Numbered from the stretch's first letter, positions 1 through 11,506 are shown. The stretch: DNA of 64,000 nt from Beta vulgaris subsp. vulgaris (GCF_026745355.1 NC_079207.1:17554959-17618958); one strand, 5' to 3'. Numbers and translations: made by a program. Notes: generated from the sequence alone by a model not told the origin.

Positions 1-1130
1 CAAATGCCTCAAATATGTCCATACTTGGTTGATGAATGGTGCAAACTATTAATATACTCAAACTATTCTTCCACATAGCATCATTGATAACTCTAGTTAG
101 ATTACATAATCTTTGTCTCACTGTAAACTTTCATCTAATTAGTCTTCTTTATTGAATTCTACCCAACCAACTCTAGAACATCATTCTAGTTATAAGTAGA
201 ACAATATCACAAACTTACCACATCAATCCACTTATTAATATAGTACATACTTTGACAAATAATAACCTACAATTAGAATTTTTATTATATATATCTGGTA
301 TGCCACCTTTCCACAATTCAGTAAACTTCCAACAACAACAACGTAGAAACAACTTTCATATATCGTATAAACAAAACCAAGAACATAACTTCATTCCTAC
401 ATTAATGTACTTAGATATTCAACATGCTTCTTAACACTAAGAAAGATTACTTAAACCATATATCTAAGACTTCATTAACGTAATTAACAACTTACATCCA
501 ACCAAGTGATTCAAACCAAGTACCTCCATACGTAATTTAGCTACAATATATTTATGCATTTAGGTTCAACTCAATCCAATCATAAATTTATAAATTACCA
601 CAACTCATAAACATTTAAATATGATCAATACCAACAACATTTACAATTGACTTCTCAGTTAGAGTAAACTAATGAATACTAGTTATGCACCATTCATACT
701 CTTCCATCCAAATAGTTACACCATTAGCTAAATTCTAGTCACAGGTTGACATATAAAACTCACATAACTCAATGTACTAGATTTAGAGTGCGAGTTTAGA
801 AATAACATCATACTTCGTAAATGTAAGTTTTCTAAACTAACTCAATTGACATTCCTTAAATAAATACACTCAAATCAGAGACCAAGTTATTTATCATAGT
901 CAAAGCAAGAATGTAAATTATATACTTCACAAATATAATCTTAGCATATATCCAAGTTACTCATTCCAAATTCGATAAACGTTCAAACCACATATTTATA
1001 ATCAGAAATTGGATTCTTTTGCAACTTAACTAATTAAACATCTTAAAATCCAATTCTTGGATGTCTACCCAAAATATTATCATTAGCATTAATTTTGTTC
1101 ACTAACTTATAAAGGAAATCAATTTGAAAA
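1..1130. other. AT-rich non-coding DNA
   Basis: No gene is visible here. The sequence is AT-rich, with stop codons in all frames and no recognisable domain, RNA gene or terminal repeat. It may be the interior of the CACTA-type element whose terminus lies at 2071, but no left terminus is in the window. Confidence 0.5.
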
Positions 1131-1395
1131 CTATAATGGCAGCCATGTACCAAAACAACTCCTACAATAGCAACTACAACTAAACACAACACCAACGACA
1201 ATAAAGAACAACCACAACAACCAAGTGGAGCAACCACAGTAATAACAACAACCAAGAACAACAACCAACAACAACAACCAACAATATAACACAGCAACAA
1301 TAGCCCCCAACAACCACAACTCATTAACAAGGGCAGCAATAAAAACAAGAGAATAAAACTGACAACAACCAAGAACAACTCTCAACACAAGGGAA
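1131..1395. repeat. CAA-rich low-complexity tract
   Basis: Imperfect CAA/CAACAAC repeats dominate the plus strand. Antisense translations are Leu/Val/Cys-rich open frames in several phases at once, the signature of low-complexity DNA rather than a membrane protein gene. Confidence 0.7.
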
Positions 1396-1429
1396 AGTAC
1401 CGATAAGGGGAGAAGAAGAATGGCAGTAG

Positions 1430-1865
1430 CACCAAAACACTACAACGACAGCATCACACAACAGCGGCACCACCACCAGCAAGCGCGCAGCAACAGCAGT
1501 GGTAAAAACCAGAGCCACGGCAGCGCACAGCGGTAGCAGCAACGAGAGGAGAGATAGGGGACGCAAGTGGGGGAGGAAAGTTGCGGCAGCGATAACAACA
1601 ACTCCGACAACAACAACGCCAAGACAACGCGCATCACCGGCGAGGAAACAACTGAATTCCGGCGAGGCAGATTGTAGGGGACGAGATAGAGAGATTAGGG
1701 ATTTAGGGTTTTGGGTTTTCTCTTTGCGGTTTCTTCACGGGGAGGAGAGAGAGTGAAATGAGGTTTAGGGATTTTTGGGTTTAGAAGACACGAGAAAGAA
1801 ATTGAAGGTATGAGGTTTTCATCTAACCGTCAAAAAGGAAAATGCGCGGGGCTTTTGTTTTGAGA
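1430..1865 (-). other. GC-rich leader-like region of a CACTA-type element
   Basis: This is a GC-rich island in AT-rich DNA. Read on the minus strand it resembles a plant 5' leader: CCCTAAA-type motifs and CT-rich stretches followed by GC-rich sequence with CGCCGG. It sits about 200 bp inside the CACTA-like terminus at 2071, so it could be that element's promoter/leader or a captured gene fragment. Neither a domain nor a long meaningful frame is present. Confidence 0.35.
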
Positions 1866-2039
1866 TTTGCCATAAAAGAATAAAATAAAACACCATAAAC
1901 TAATTTCATAGCAAAGATAACACACATTAAGATAAGTGTTAAGTGAATTATTATCAATACAAGCTAAGATAACAGTTCTTTTGTTAAAACGTGAAATTTA
2001 GACTTTACATAACAATTGATAAAATAAGAGTTGATTTAG

Positions 2040-2071
2040 AGGTGTTATCTTTGCCCTTTTTTGTAGTAGTG
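2040..2071 (-). mobile_element. CACTA-type (En/Spm) transposon terminus
   Basis: The plus strand ends in TTTTTTGTAGTAGTG, so the minus strand begins CACTACTACAAAAAA, the standard CACTA terminal inverted repeat. Short GATAACA-like subterminal motifs recur between 1915 and 2050. The partner terminus is not in the window, so the element extends left of base 1 or is truncated. Confidence 0.6.
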
Positions 2072-2087
2072 GATTGATGCAAATAAG

Positions 2088-2135
2088 AAATATATATATA
2101 TATATTATATATATATATATAATTATATTATAATA

Positions 2136-2180
<45 letters not shown>
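2088..2180. repeat. (TA)n microsatellite
   Basis: About 90 bp of nearly pure alternating TA with a few A/T interruptions. Confidence 0.95.
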
Positions 2181-2657
2181 GATAGCTCAATTAAATTCAT
2201 GACAACGAAACTACTAAGTTTGGATTATATTTCAAAATAAGCTAAGTGTGAGATACAAAATTATAAATTTAGATTCGGTGTACCTCTTTCTACCGAATTC
2301 CAAATCTCTCTAGCTATTTGAAGTTGCACGCTATTTATTTCTTTCTTGTGCAAGTCATAGTTGTTTGTATATCTTATTTTATTTTATATGGAAAAAAAAA
2401 GAGTTGAGTCTGCCGACTTCTCAAGTGTGAAATATTTTTTTTAAGGGAAAGTGTGAAACATTATATAAGTGCTCTTATAAATTAATGATTTGAGTTATAT
2501 AATTATTTTTAGTAATAATTATTATTGTTATGATTATAATTATTGTTGTTGTTATTATAATAATGATAATAATAATTATTATTAATAATAAAAGTTGTGT
2601 AAAAGTTGTAATAGAAATAAAATGATAATAATAGTAATACTATAAATAAGATCTTAT
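2181..2657. other. AT-rich spacer, no gene
   Basis: ATT/AATAAT-rich sequence around 2500-2600. No open frame of note and no identifiable terminal repeats. Confidence 0.6.
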
Positions 2658-3120
2658 AATGTATTGCATAATAATGAATTACAAAGTAATAATATAATAG
2701 TAATAATATATTTTATAAAAGATAAAATCTTGTAAATCAGATCAGATCATATCAGAAAAAAAAAAGTTCAGATCAGATAAGTTCAAATCAGAAAATTTCA
2801 AGTGAACTAAACATAGCCTTAATGGGGTGAGCGTAACCTATTAGGTGGAACAGTCAAGGGTGAAAATCGGAAAAACATACATATGGGTCATAAAAGGACA
2901 AGTTAATAAAAAACATCTGCAAAAATAAAATTGGAATATAGGATGAAGAAGCAATTATTCAGATATGGTGAACATGAGTTATTCAACCTATTATTATTAA
3001 TTGTTTTTGAATTAAGAACTCTTTGAACTTTACAAGTAACATAAACTTTCCTCAACTCTTAGGTGTGTCCAAACTCCAAACCCGACGAAATTTAACTTGG
3101 TACCTAAACTTTATAAGTAT
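2658..3120. repeat. Local tandem duplication, copy 1
   Basis: This ~460-bp block (starting near ATGTATTGCATAATAATG, ending near TTGGTACCTAAA) is repeated immediately downstream at 3121-3955. It contains GATCAGAT-rich sequence followed by GTGAACTAAACATAGCCTTA. The GTGAACT...ATAGCCTTA motif also ends the small MITE at 59069-59188. The block is non-coding. Confidence 0.8.
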
Positions 3121-3955
3121 AATGTATTGCATAATAATGAATTACAAAGTAATCTTATAATAATAGTAATATATTTTATAAAATATAAGATCTTGTAAAT
3201 CAGATCAGATCACATCATATCAATTCAGATCAAATCAGATCATATCAGAAAAAATAAGTTCAGATCTGATTAGATAAGCTCAGATCAGAAAATTTCAAGT
3301 GAACTAAACATAGCCTTAGTGGGGTTAGCGTAACCTATTAGGTGGAACAGTCAAGGGTGAAAATTGGAAAAACATACATATGGGTCATAAAAGGACAAGT
3401 TAAAAAAAAAAAAACATCTGCAAAAATAAAATTGGAATATAGGATGAAGAAGCAATTATTCAGATATCGTGAACATGAGTTATTCAACCTATTATTAATG
3501 GTTTTTGAATTAAGAACTCTTTGAACTTTACCGGCTCGTTTGGTAGTCGTTAATAAATTACGGTAATGGGAATGAATTTTAAGTGTAATTTTATTAGGGA
3601 AGCACCCTTAAAATCTTTATAGGGAAGCATTTTTTCTCCATGGGCAAGCAATCTCACCCCTAAACTTGTGTTTTTGTCTCCAAGGGGAAGCAATTTTCAT
3701 TACCACTCATTACCACCTTACAAGGTGGTATTGGATGGGAATGAAAATTCAAGAAGGAAAGTGGACACTTTAGGATAAATTAGCATTACCATGGGAATGA
3801 ACAATGATATTTTTCACAAATTTACACACAAATTCATTCCCATTACCACCATTTATGACCAACTACCAAACGGGCCATACAAGTAACATAAACTTTCCTC
3901 AACTCTTAGGTGTGCCCAAACTCCAAATCCGACGAAATTTAACTTGGTACCTAAA
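3121..3955. repeat. Local tandem duplication, copy 2 (with a MITE inserted)
   Basis: Second copy of the 2658-3120 block, directly adjacent and in the same orientation. It is longer because a 346-bp MITE (3532-3877) sits in it, and because it has extra GATCAGAT units. Copy 1 preserves the uninterrupted sequence and serves as an empty site. Confidence 0.8.
3532..3877. mobile_element. MITE with ~45-bp terminal inverted repeats
   Basis: The left end CGGCTCGTTTGGTAG is the inverse of the right end CTACCAAACGGGCC, and the inverted similarity continues for about 45 bp through GGTAATGGGAATGAATTT. TAC flanks both sides (3529-3531 and 3878-3880). The uninterrupted copy 1 has a single TTTACAAGTAAC there, supporting a 3-bp target duplication. 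It is non-coding. A 3-bp duplication suggests PIF/Harbinger, though TAC is not the usual TTA/TAA. Confidence 0.75.
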
Positions 3956-4126
3956 GTTAGAGATTATTAATGGGAAAAGCTATATGCAGTCCTAAGGGTT
4001 GTATATAAGAAGCTAAAAATGGAAATATATTGCATTAATTGATCATTTATTACGTCGGTTGATGTAAAATTTTTCCATAAATTCACAACTTATTTCCATT
4101 TTAAGTAGTGTATTTATGTCTTATAT

Positions 4127-4268
4127 ATATATTTTTTTGAAGGTAAGATGAAGTACATTGCAAGGAAAGAGGGAAACTGGGGATCCCTCCTTGCAAGGGG
4201 TGAGACTCGATCCCTTAACCTCTTGGATCGGAGGTGATGTCAATACCACTAGGCTATCACCTGCTGCT
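4127..4268 (-). mobile_element. tRNA-derived SINE
   Basis: On the minus strand the element starts with a tRNA-like head: a box-A-like motif (GATAGCCTAGTGG) and a box-B-like motif (GGATCGAGTCTC) at about tRNA spacing. It ends in an A-rich tail, the T-run near 4130-4137 on plus. A perfect 18-bp target duplication (TGTATTTATGTCTTATAT) flanks it at 4109-4126 and 4269-4286. The head, A tail and long duplication together identify an L1-mobilised SINE of ~140 bp. Confidence 0.85.
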
Positions 4269-4616
4269 TGTATTTATGTCTTATATGCAACCCTAAGGAC
4301 TACATATAGCATAACCCATTATTAATTAATTTGAAAGGATCAATAAATTAGAAGTTTTGGAGAATAATCAACATCATTAAAATTATATATCATACGTACC
4401 ATATTATATCTGGGGCATTAATATCTACAGGCCATCTGTTCTATGTGATGCATCGCAAGCTCAAACAATAGTGTCATATTATAGTCATTATTAACAATCT
4501 CATTAATGGTTGTCAGTTACCTTATATATGCATTAACAATTATCCTGTTACAAATTTAGTAAAACCTGTAATCTATATATGCTTTATTAATAACATAGTA
4601 ATAGGCTAATCACAAA

Positions 4617-5038
4617 TAGGGATGTGCAAGATCAGGTTCAGATAAGAATTTGGACCGGACCGTACCGAAGATTATAGTCCGATCCTTGGTCCACATACAA
4701 CCGCAATTCTGATTTTCCAGTCCGACCTACTCCGAAGTCGGAAAATTCCGGTCTGGACTGGTCGACTGAAATTTCTATTTTTTTTTAGTTAAAACAAGTT
4801 TAAAAGTTAAAAAAAACTTTAGAAAGTTAGAATGCATTGTTGTTATAATATATTAAATTTTTTATATATCAAATTTTCAAATATGTTTAAATCTAATCAA
4901 AAAATATTTATTTTAAATACAGATTCAGGTCCAACAGATACGAAATCGAACTGGACCGAATTATCGATTTTAAATTTTCAGATTCTGGTCCATCGATCAT
5001 TCGTTCCCAGTCCGAGTCTGGACCGATGCATACCGTTA
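4617..5038. mobile_element. hAT-type MITE
   Basis: A 422-bp element starting TAGGGATGTGCA, flanked by a perfect 8-bp duplication ATCACAAA (4609-4616 and 5039-5046), the hAT signature. Both ends carry GGACCGGACC/TCCGGTC-like subterminal motifs in opposite orientation, with an AT-rich centre. The element at 36842-37267 has similar length and subterminal motifs. Confidence 0.75.
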
Positions 5039-5329
5039 ATCACAAACTCACATCACATCATCAACTAATGAGTAATGACATGGTGCACTATACATAAAAA
5101 TATAACAATTAATGTCAAGGTGATATTAATTTTTATCCTTTTCTCTAAAAAGAAATAGGAAAAATTGTCAAAAATGATCCAACCTTTGGACGGTGTACCC
5201 AAATTGAGTCAGACTTTGAATTAATTCTGAATAAGCAAAGCTTATGATGGCATTATCTTTTTATAAGTTTAATTGACAAGTAACCTAATAAACGGGTAAA
5301 TTTTTCATTTTTTTTTCTTTAACTAAAAT

Positions 5330-6205
5330 CTATCCTCCAATCCTTTTTCTCCATCCACCATCCTCTATCACTCCACTATCTTCTCCAGCACCTTTTTCTC
5401 CCTCCTTCCCAACCTAGCTCCACCATCCTACTAAAACCAACCCAAAACCCCCACTACCACCCAATAACTAGAAGATTTCGTGGGAAATAGTCAGCACCAC
5501 CACATCCACCAACATTTCCACCTCTTTCTCCATCCTTCACGAGCCACCACTACCACCACCTCTATCTCCCTCCTTTGAGAAAAGACCACCCGATATTTTC
5601 TCCTTACTTCGCAAGAACTTCCAAAGATATTTATATTTTCGATCCCCCACTTTCCCCAACCTCACTCCTCCAGGCTCCAATCCAAATCCCAGATTACTCA
5701 CATTCACATCAACATTTCCTCCATTACAATCCCACCTCACCTTAAATAACAACCTAAGGTAGAATCCCAACATCCCATTCTCCCAACACCCCATCATTAA
5801 ACACCCACAACCTCGAATTCATCACACGCGCAAAACACAAGATCCAATCAACCTTCATAATGAGCCATCCATTGAACCTCTTGTTTCCTCTATCTTTCCC
5901 AACCTCCATCAATGATACCTTCCTCGCAATCAAAACCAACATCTCGTACTTCCATGAACTACGCCATCATCGTACTTTTAATCCTCTTTTCTCTCTCTTC
6001 TTGGGAACCCTATTTCTCTCATTATTTTCACTCTTTTTGTGTTCGCATGAGGTAAGGGGTGAGGGAAAGGGTGGTTTCATGCAGAGGGGATAGGGGAGGT
6101 GTTTTCATGGGGTGAGGAAATGGTGGTTTGTAGGGGTGGGGCGGGGAAGGGGTGTTTACAGGGGTGCTCGAGGGGGGGGGGAGGTGTTCGCCGAAGTGGG
6201 GAGAG
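5330..6205. other. CT-rich MULE cargo, possible captured gene fragment
   Basis: Strong strand bias: CT-rich on plus up to about 6020, then GGGG-rich. Minus-strand open frames overlap at 5537-5797 and 5754-5942 in different phases. The plus strand has an open frame at 5860-6093. None matches a family I can name. Pack-MULEs often carry such cargo, but low-complexity composition alone could also keep these frames open. Confidence 0.35.
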
Positions 6206-7394
6206 TGTGTAATACTCCATATTTTTGAGTGTTTATTCAAGTAACTAGTGTATCTATTTTCTAAAATATATATTTTAAGCAAAGGCTATTTTAGTAATTT
6301 CTCTTGTTCAAAATTATTTTGGCTGGAATAGGACGTCAAATTTCGATTTGGTAAACTTTTAGTTTTAAATCCTAGTCATGATTTTTATCTTATATATTTT
6401 TAAACCAATTATTTAGGTTGGAGATTTATAAAAAAAAAATAGCCATATGGCCGGCCCCCTTCATCTATTCTAGTTTTATATTTCTTATTCAAGTTTTAAT
6501 TGTATTTGGTTTAAGTAAAATATTTTCATGTTTCTTACTCAAAAATACTATGCTCATGAAGGTCATGTAAGAATTCATGCTTAAGTTCATGTGCTAAGTT
6601 ACTTATTAGATTTTTATATTATTGGTTGGTTAAATTAGGAGAACGTTCAAGCATAAGACTAAGTGAAGATACTAGTATACTCTTTGTGCAAAATCAATAT
6701 ACATTATGTACATAGATCTTTTGAAATGTGGTTTTAATTTTATGTTAAAGTTGTTTATTTGTTTAATTTGATTGAGAAATTTAGTTTAAAATGGTTACAA
6801 CATTTTATTGTTCACTTTTGAAAATAAAAATAAGAAATGATTTTATCAATCATCTTATATGAATGTTTTGCTATCCTCTTTTGGAAATTCAACATTATTA
6901 TTACAATGATTGGTTTTTTGTGAACTTCGAATGTTCCAAAAAGTTGTTTCTAAGAAAAGGAGATTTATTCATGACTTACAAGTCATATTATTATTATTAA
7001 CCGCTTAATTAATTTCAAAAAGGTTAATGCTTCTAAATTCACTTGTTGCTAATTATTGTTACCCTTGATATAGATCCGTGATGGGATACGAGCTTGGGGT
7101 GTGCACACTTAGGTAAAGGAAGAGTAGATAAGTAGGGGAATTATTTTCAAGACTATTTTCATCTAAGTTATTTGAAAAGAATTTGTTCTTAAGAGTTAGT
7201 CTTGAATTATTAGTTAAAGTATTTGAAAAGAGTTAATTCTTAAAAATTATTCTTCAATTATTAGTTAAAGCGTTTGGAAAAAATTTGTCCTTGAATTACA
7301 AGCTGGGGAGATTTCTAAATGTAAAATCTTAGGGACTAGCAAATGTGTTACTTATTTAGTACATTTCGTACTCAGTTTTATATTAACATATATA

Positions 7395-7652
7395 CTCCCT
7401 CTGTTTTTTTTTATCTTTCTCACTTTCCTGTGCACATCTCCCAACGCACATTTTTGAACTTAAATATCTTTCATTATATATTAGTAAAAATTATAACAAT
7501 TGAATATTAATAATGTACTAATTGAGACGAATCAAACAAGATCCCACATGACTATATTTTTTCTTATAAATTGAAAAAAATTGAGAAGATTCTCTGTGAG
7601 TATGAATAGTGCCAAGATTCTAAGTGAGAACAATAAAAAAAAACAGAGGGAG
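7395..7652. mobile_element. Stowaway-like MITE
   Basis: Terminal inverted repeats start CTCCCTCTGTTTTTTTT and end with the complement CAGAGGGAG; similarity extends past 40 bp. TA flanks each side (7393-7394, 7653-7654). Non-coding, 258 bp. Confidence 0.85.
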
Positions 7653-7738
7653 TATTTCTCTTTTCCTATTTGGCTTTGCCCTGTTTACCTTTTGGTAAAC
7701 AATTTCGCATGTGAATTTTGGATGTGCATGAGAGTATA

Positions 7739-8829
7739 TAGTGGTGTTAACGAGCCGAATCGAGACCGAACATGCTCAGGCTCGTCTCGAACATAATGGA
7801 AGTCAAGCGCGGCTCGAGCTCGAAGACCTCAAATATTGGGGCTCAAATAGAGCTCGAGAGGACAATGTCAAAGCTCGGCTCGAGGCTCGGATCAAAACTT
7901 AATTTGAAAAAGTTTGGATTAGGCCCAACCGTGTAGGCCCAAGTCAATACTAAAGCTACACTTAGGTGATAGGCCCAATCGCATAGGCCAAACATGTCCA
8001 AGAAAGTAGGTGAGCTTGTTCACTCACCCATCATATGCTTTAATAACCTGATTTCCCGCTTAGCATTGCTAAGATTTCAATGTGAGACTCTATGGGTTGT
8101 TAAAGAAAATCAAACTCAATATACCCATGTTTTTATAACTTGGTGTCTTTCTTAGCATTTCTAAGATTTCAATGTGGTACTCCATGTTTTGTATAAGATA
8201 AACAAACTCATCCTACATATGCTGTTATAACTTGATTTCCCTCTTAGCATTGCTTAAATTTCGATGTGGGACTACATGTTTTGTTAAATAAAAAAAATCA
8301 CCCTACATATGCTATAATACATTGGTTTCCCTCTTAAATTTAGTAAAATTTCGATGTGGGACTTCATGTTTTGTCTTAAAATATTCCAACTTTGTAGTAA
8401 TAAGACTCTAAGTGCATTTAAATAATTAATTATCAAATATTTCTATTATTAAATAATCAAATATATAAAAATATACTTCATTCATTTTGTGAAGAAAATA
8501 GAGTATGAATTTTATCTTCCAACCAATGAAGTACAAAATTAAACTCTAAGTTGAGGTAAGGAGTAGTAGGTATTAATAAAGAAAATAAAGTTGGTACTTG
8601 TTTTTTTAACCAATGTGGGACTTTAGTGTCTAGTGGAGTAGAGGTCAAGTTGGATTACAAATTAAAATATAACATGTTTGTGAGTTTTCGAGGTAAACTC
8701 CATTTGGCTCAGGCTCGACTCTTGAGATCTTGAGCCGGTCCCGAACTCGAATTGAGCTCCTCCAAGCCAACGTTGACCGAGCCAAATCTGAATAGTTTTG
8801 CGAGTTGTCTTGACTCGTTAGCACCCCTA
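7739..8829. mobile_element. Non-autonomous hAT element
   Basis: The ends TAGTGGTGTTAACGAGCCG and CTCGTTAGCACCCCTA are inverted repeats. Flanking 8-mers AGAGTATA (7731-7738) and GGAGTATA (8830-8837) agree at 7 of 8. Both subterminal regions are rich in GCTCGAG/GAGCC motifs. The 1.09-kb interior is non-coding and carries four tandem ~90-bp units. No transposase is seen. Confidence 0.75.
8042..8374. repeat. Four tandem ~90-bp units inside a hAT element
   Basis: The motif series TTCCCTCTTAGCATT, ATTTCGATGTGGGAC and CATGTTTTGT recurs four times, starting near 8042, 8136, 8227 and 8312. The units differ by substitutions and small indels. Confidence 0.8.
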
Positions 8830-9388
8830 GGAGTATATTAGGAAGAGGATCTTCACATAGATTAGGATATTTTATTTGTTTTGAGTCTGATACAATATTT
8901 ATTTCTAGTAATAAAGAGTTACTATTATTTTGATTAAAGTTTTGCACTGCAAGTTATTTTGTTAGTTAGTAGTTGGTTGCTAAAAACGTGTTAGTCACGT
9001 AGCGTGGTGACGGTGATACTACTAAATTACTCAAATATTATTTATTTAATTATTTATTTTAAAGTAAGTAATTTGGGGTTGCTACAAAGGGTGGGGAGGA
9101 GAACTGAGGGGTTTTGGATGTGAAAGGATCAAAAGATAATGGGTTTGTTTTTATTCTTTTATTTTATTAATGTTTAGAATTTAAATAAAATTAAAATCGA
9201 AAACATACACCAATAAAGATTAGACACGTGGACAAGTAGCTTACAATAATAGTGTGTTCAACGGTTGAATTCATTAAAAGATAATACCCTTATAAGTTTT
9301 GCTTATTTATAGTTAATCCAAAATTTAACTTATTTTGAGCAGAATGCCTAAAAACTGACTTATTTCTGACAATTATTTCAACGAAATA

Positions 9389-9912
9389 ATTATTAATGTC
9401 ATATAACATAAATAACTCAATAAGAGTAAACATATATTTTAAGAGTTAAGGGTAGGTATACCACTATGTTTTTGCTAATTAATATGAGCATATTTGTTCA
9501 TCCTAGATTGCACCAATAATGTTGAATTATGGAATGCAACAACAAATATGGTATAATAGAGAGGAAGAATCCAGTAGTACCATACGATTAGACATTGTGT
9601 TTTCGAAAAGAAAAAAATGCTTGCAAATTAATGATTTAAAGACATTATGCCACCCCAAACCCCAAAATTATGTGTCTTCTAGTGTGTGGATTTCTTTAAC
9701 ACACAAAACTTCCCCATTGGCTTTTTGTTGACGAGACTTTACTCCCTTCCAAAATAACACGGTGTTCCCAGGAAAAGAATTTTCCTATCATTTCATTTTG
9801 AAAAACGACAAATTTTCAAAAGTTGATATATAATATTAAAAAGATTATATTATGGCCTACTATATATTTTATTTTGGCTTATTATGGGAATATGGGAAAT
9901 ATTTCTATTATA
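9389..9912. other. Spacer, no gene seen
   Basis: AT-rich sequence with no domain-bearing frame, RNA gene or paired terminal repeats. Confidence 0.6.
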
Positions 9913-10171
9913 CTCCCTCCGTCTTTTATTAGTTTACCCCTTTTGACTTTTGACACTATTCACATACATGACTATGACTATCTTTTGTAATTTGTATTTA
10001 AGGAAAAATATAGTCATGTGAGATCTTGTTGGATTCGTCTCAATATGTATTATCCAAATATAAACTTTTTGTAATTTTTGCTTATCAAAAATTAGAGATA
10101 TTAAGGTTCAAATTAGTATCTCGGCAAATGTGCCCCAAAGAAAGGGGTAAACTAATAGAGGACGGAGGGAG
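9913..10171. mobile_element. Stowaway-like MITE
   Basis: The ends CTCCCTCCGTCTTTTATTAG and CTAATAGAGGACGGAGGGAG are inverted repeats that continue through GTTTACCCC/GGGGTAAAC. TA dinucleotides flank both ends. 259 bp, non-coding. Confidence 0.9.
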
Positions 10172-10173
10172 TA

Positions 10174-10560
10174 TAAGGGAAGGGGGAGCAATTGTGTCCT
10201 CTTTTGAAATGCCTATTTTGCCCCCTTCCCTTTCTAAATTACAAAAACAAAATCAAATCGGCACCAAAGAAAACTACCGAAAAATTAATTTACAAACACT
10301 CACTCACAAATCACTTAAAAGAAGAAATTTACAAATCGCTCATACAATTAGGAATAACACGTTATAAAAATCACGCAAATCACTCAAATAATCAGGAAAC
10401 TTTATTAAAACTTAAAATTAACATCAACTAAACAATAACCTCAACGTCAATACATACAAAAATATTTCAAAAATCCCTTACAAATCACTATTCTCAAGAA
10501 CCATTCACAATTAATGGTGGGTCATGATAAAAAAATAGAGGTCTATTTGTATTAAAATCA
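10174..10560. repeat. Dispersed repeat related to 11100-11500
   Basis: Begins AAGGGAAGGGGGAGCAATTG, then has recognisable blocks (GTGTCC, CCCTTTCTAA, CACTCACAAATCA) in the same order as at 11107 onward. Open frames here are shadows of A-rich sequence. The class is unknown. Confidence 0.5.
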
Positions 10561-10663
10561 GAATTTAGATGTTAGAGAAGGAAAAAAAAATATTTACTTT
10601 TTTATAGTGTTTCCTATATATAATGAAATTTTTCCATATATTTGGACCTATCTTTTTCTATTA

Positions 10664-11037
10664 CTCCCTCCGTCCCATAATATAAGTCCTGATTCTGTTT
10701 TTACGCGGGAATTAAGGTTAAATGGAATCTTGTTTTATTTGAATAGAAAAAATTATTTTTATTGAGAAACACTTACATTGCTTTTTCTTTTTAACAAAAA
10801 ATAAAAATTGTCATTTAATGTTGCATGGTTTAATGTGTAGAGGAGTTTAATGAGGTAAAAGATTCCATTTTATCATTAATAAGGTGCATTGGAAGCTGAA
10901 ATTATGATGACATTTTGGGAATTAAACTATTTTCATGAGGGTATTTTGGGTATAATTATTAATTGAAAATAGAAATAAGACTTATATTTTGGGACACCTT
11001 ATAAGGAAACAGGACTTATATTATGGGACGGAGGGAG
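10664..11037. mobile_element. Stowaway-like MITE
   Basis: The ends CTCCCTCCGTCCCATAATAT and ATATTATGGGACGGAGGGAG are inverted repeats covering at least 30 bp. TA flanks both sides. An extra internal partial repeat of the right arm (AATAAGACTTATATTTTGGGA) lies near 10974. Confidence 0.9.
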
Positions 11038-11099
11038 TATTAAATAGCGATTAATTATCAAGGTAAAAAGGTTTATGTAAAATATCATTCAAGAATTAA

Positions 11100-11500
11100 A
11101 GTACAACATAAGGGAAGAGGGAGCTATTGTGTCCCCTAATGAAGAGACTATCTTACCCCTTTCCCATTCTAAGTTACAAATTCACTTACAAATCAAAGGA
11201 GGCTTCAAACAAAAATACCAAAAATATAATTATAACAATCACTCACAAGTCAACTAAAATCATAAGATTGCATAATTTACGTTATTCAAATCACTAAAAT
11301 GAGGAAACTATACAAAAACTTAAAAATTCACTTACAAACGACAATCTATGAAAAACTTGACTTGAAATCAAAGTGTCCACTTTATTTACAATTTATGAAG
11401 TACTGTACTTAATTCAAAAATCAACTAAAAAATTATAATATTAGAAATCATAAATAAATTCAATAAAATTTAACTTTGAAAAGTAAAAAAAAAAAAAAAA
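11100..11500. repeat. Second copy of the 10174-10560 dispersed repeat
   Basis: Same order of motifs as the upstream copy (AAGGGAAGAGGGAGCTATTG, GTGTCCCC, CCCATTCTAA, CACTCACAAGTCA). It ends in a poly(A) run near 11487-11506, which hints at retroposition but is not proof. Confidence 0.45.
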
Positions 11501-11506
11501 AAAAAA

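Larger units (their letters stand above)
6208..9086. mobile_element. Probable solo LTR with nested insertions
   Basis: The sequence begins TGTAATACTCC and ends GGGGTTGCTACA, the TG...CA format of gypsy-type LTRs. It has no primer-binding site, coding region or second LTR. Without the nested elements at 7395-7652 and 7739-8829 it is about 1.5 kb. The flanking 5-mers do not match clearly, so the boundaries rest on terminal sequences only. It lies wholly inside the MULE. Confidence 0.5.
5158..9379. mobile_element. Mutator-like element (MULE), non-autonomous
   Basis: The ends form inverted repeats of about 100 bp: the left GAAAAATTGTCA and AATAAGCAAAGCTTATGATGG match the complement of the right end. 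Flanking 9-mers AAAGAAATA (5149-5157) and AACGAAATA (9380-9388) agree at 8 of 9 positions, the MULE duplication size. No transposase domain is seen. The 4.2-kb interior includes a CT-rich segment, a probable solo LTR and two further transposons. The TIR arms differ by perhaps 30%, suggesting an old insertion. Confidence 0.7.

Noticed and set aside
1043..1637. Long Leu/Val/Cys-rich minus-strand frames suggesting membrane proteins
   Set aside because: They are antisense translations of CAA-type repeats, open in several phases at once.
4127..4268. tRNA gene candidate on the minus strand
   Set aside because: The element has an A-rich tail and an 18-bp target duplication, so it is a SINE.
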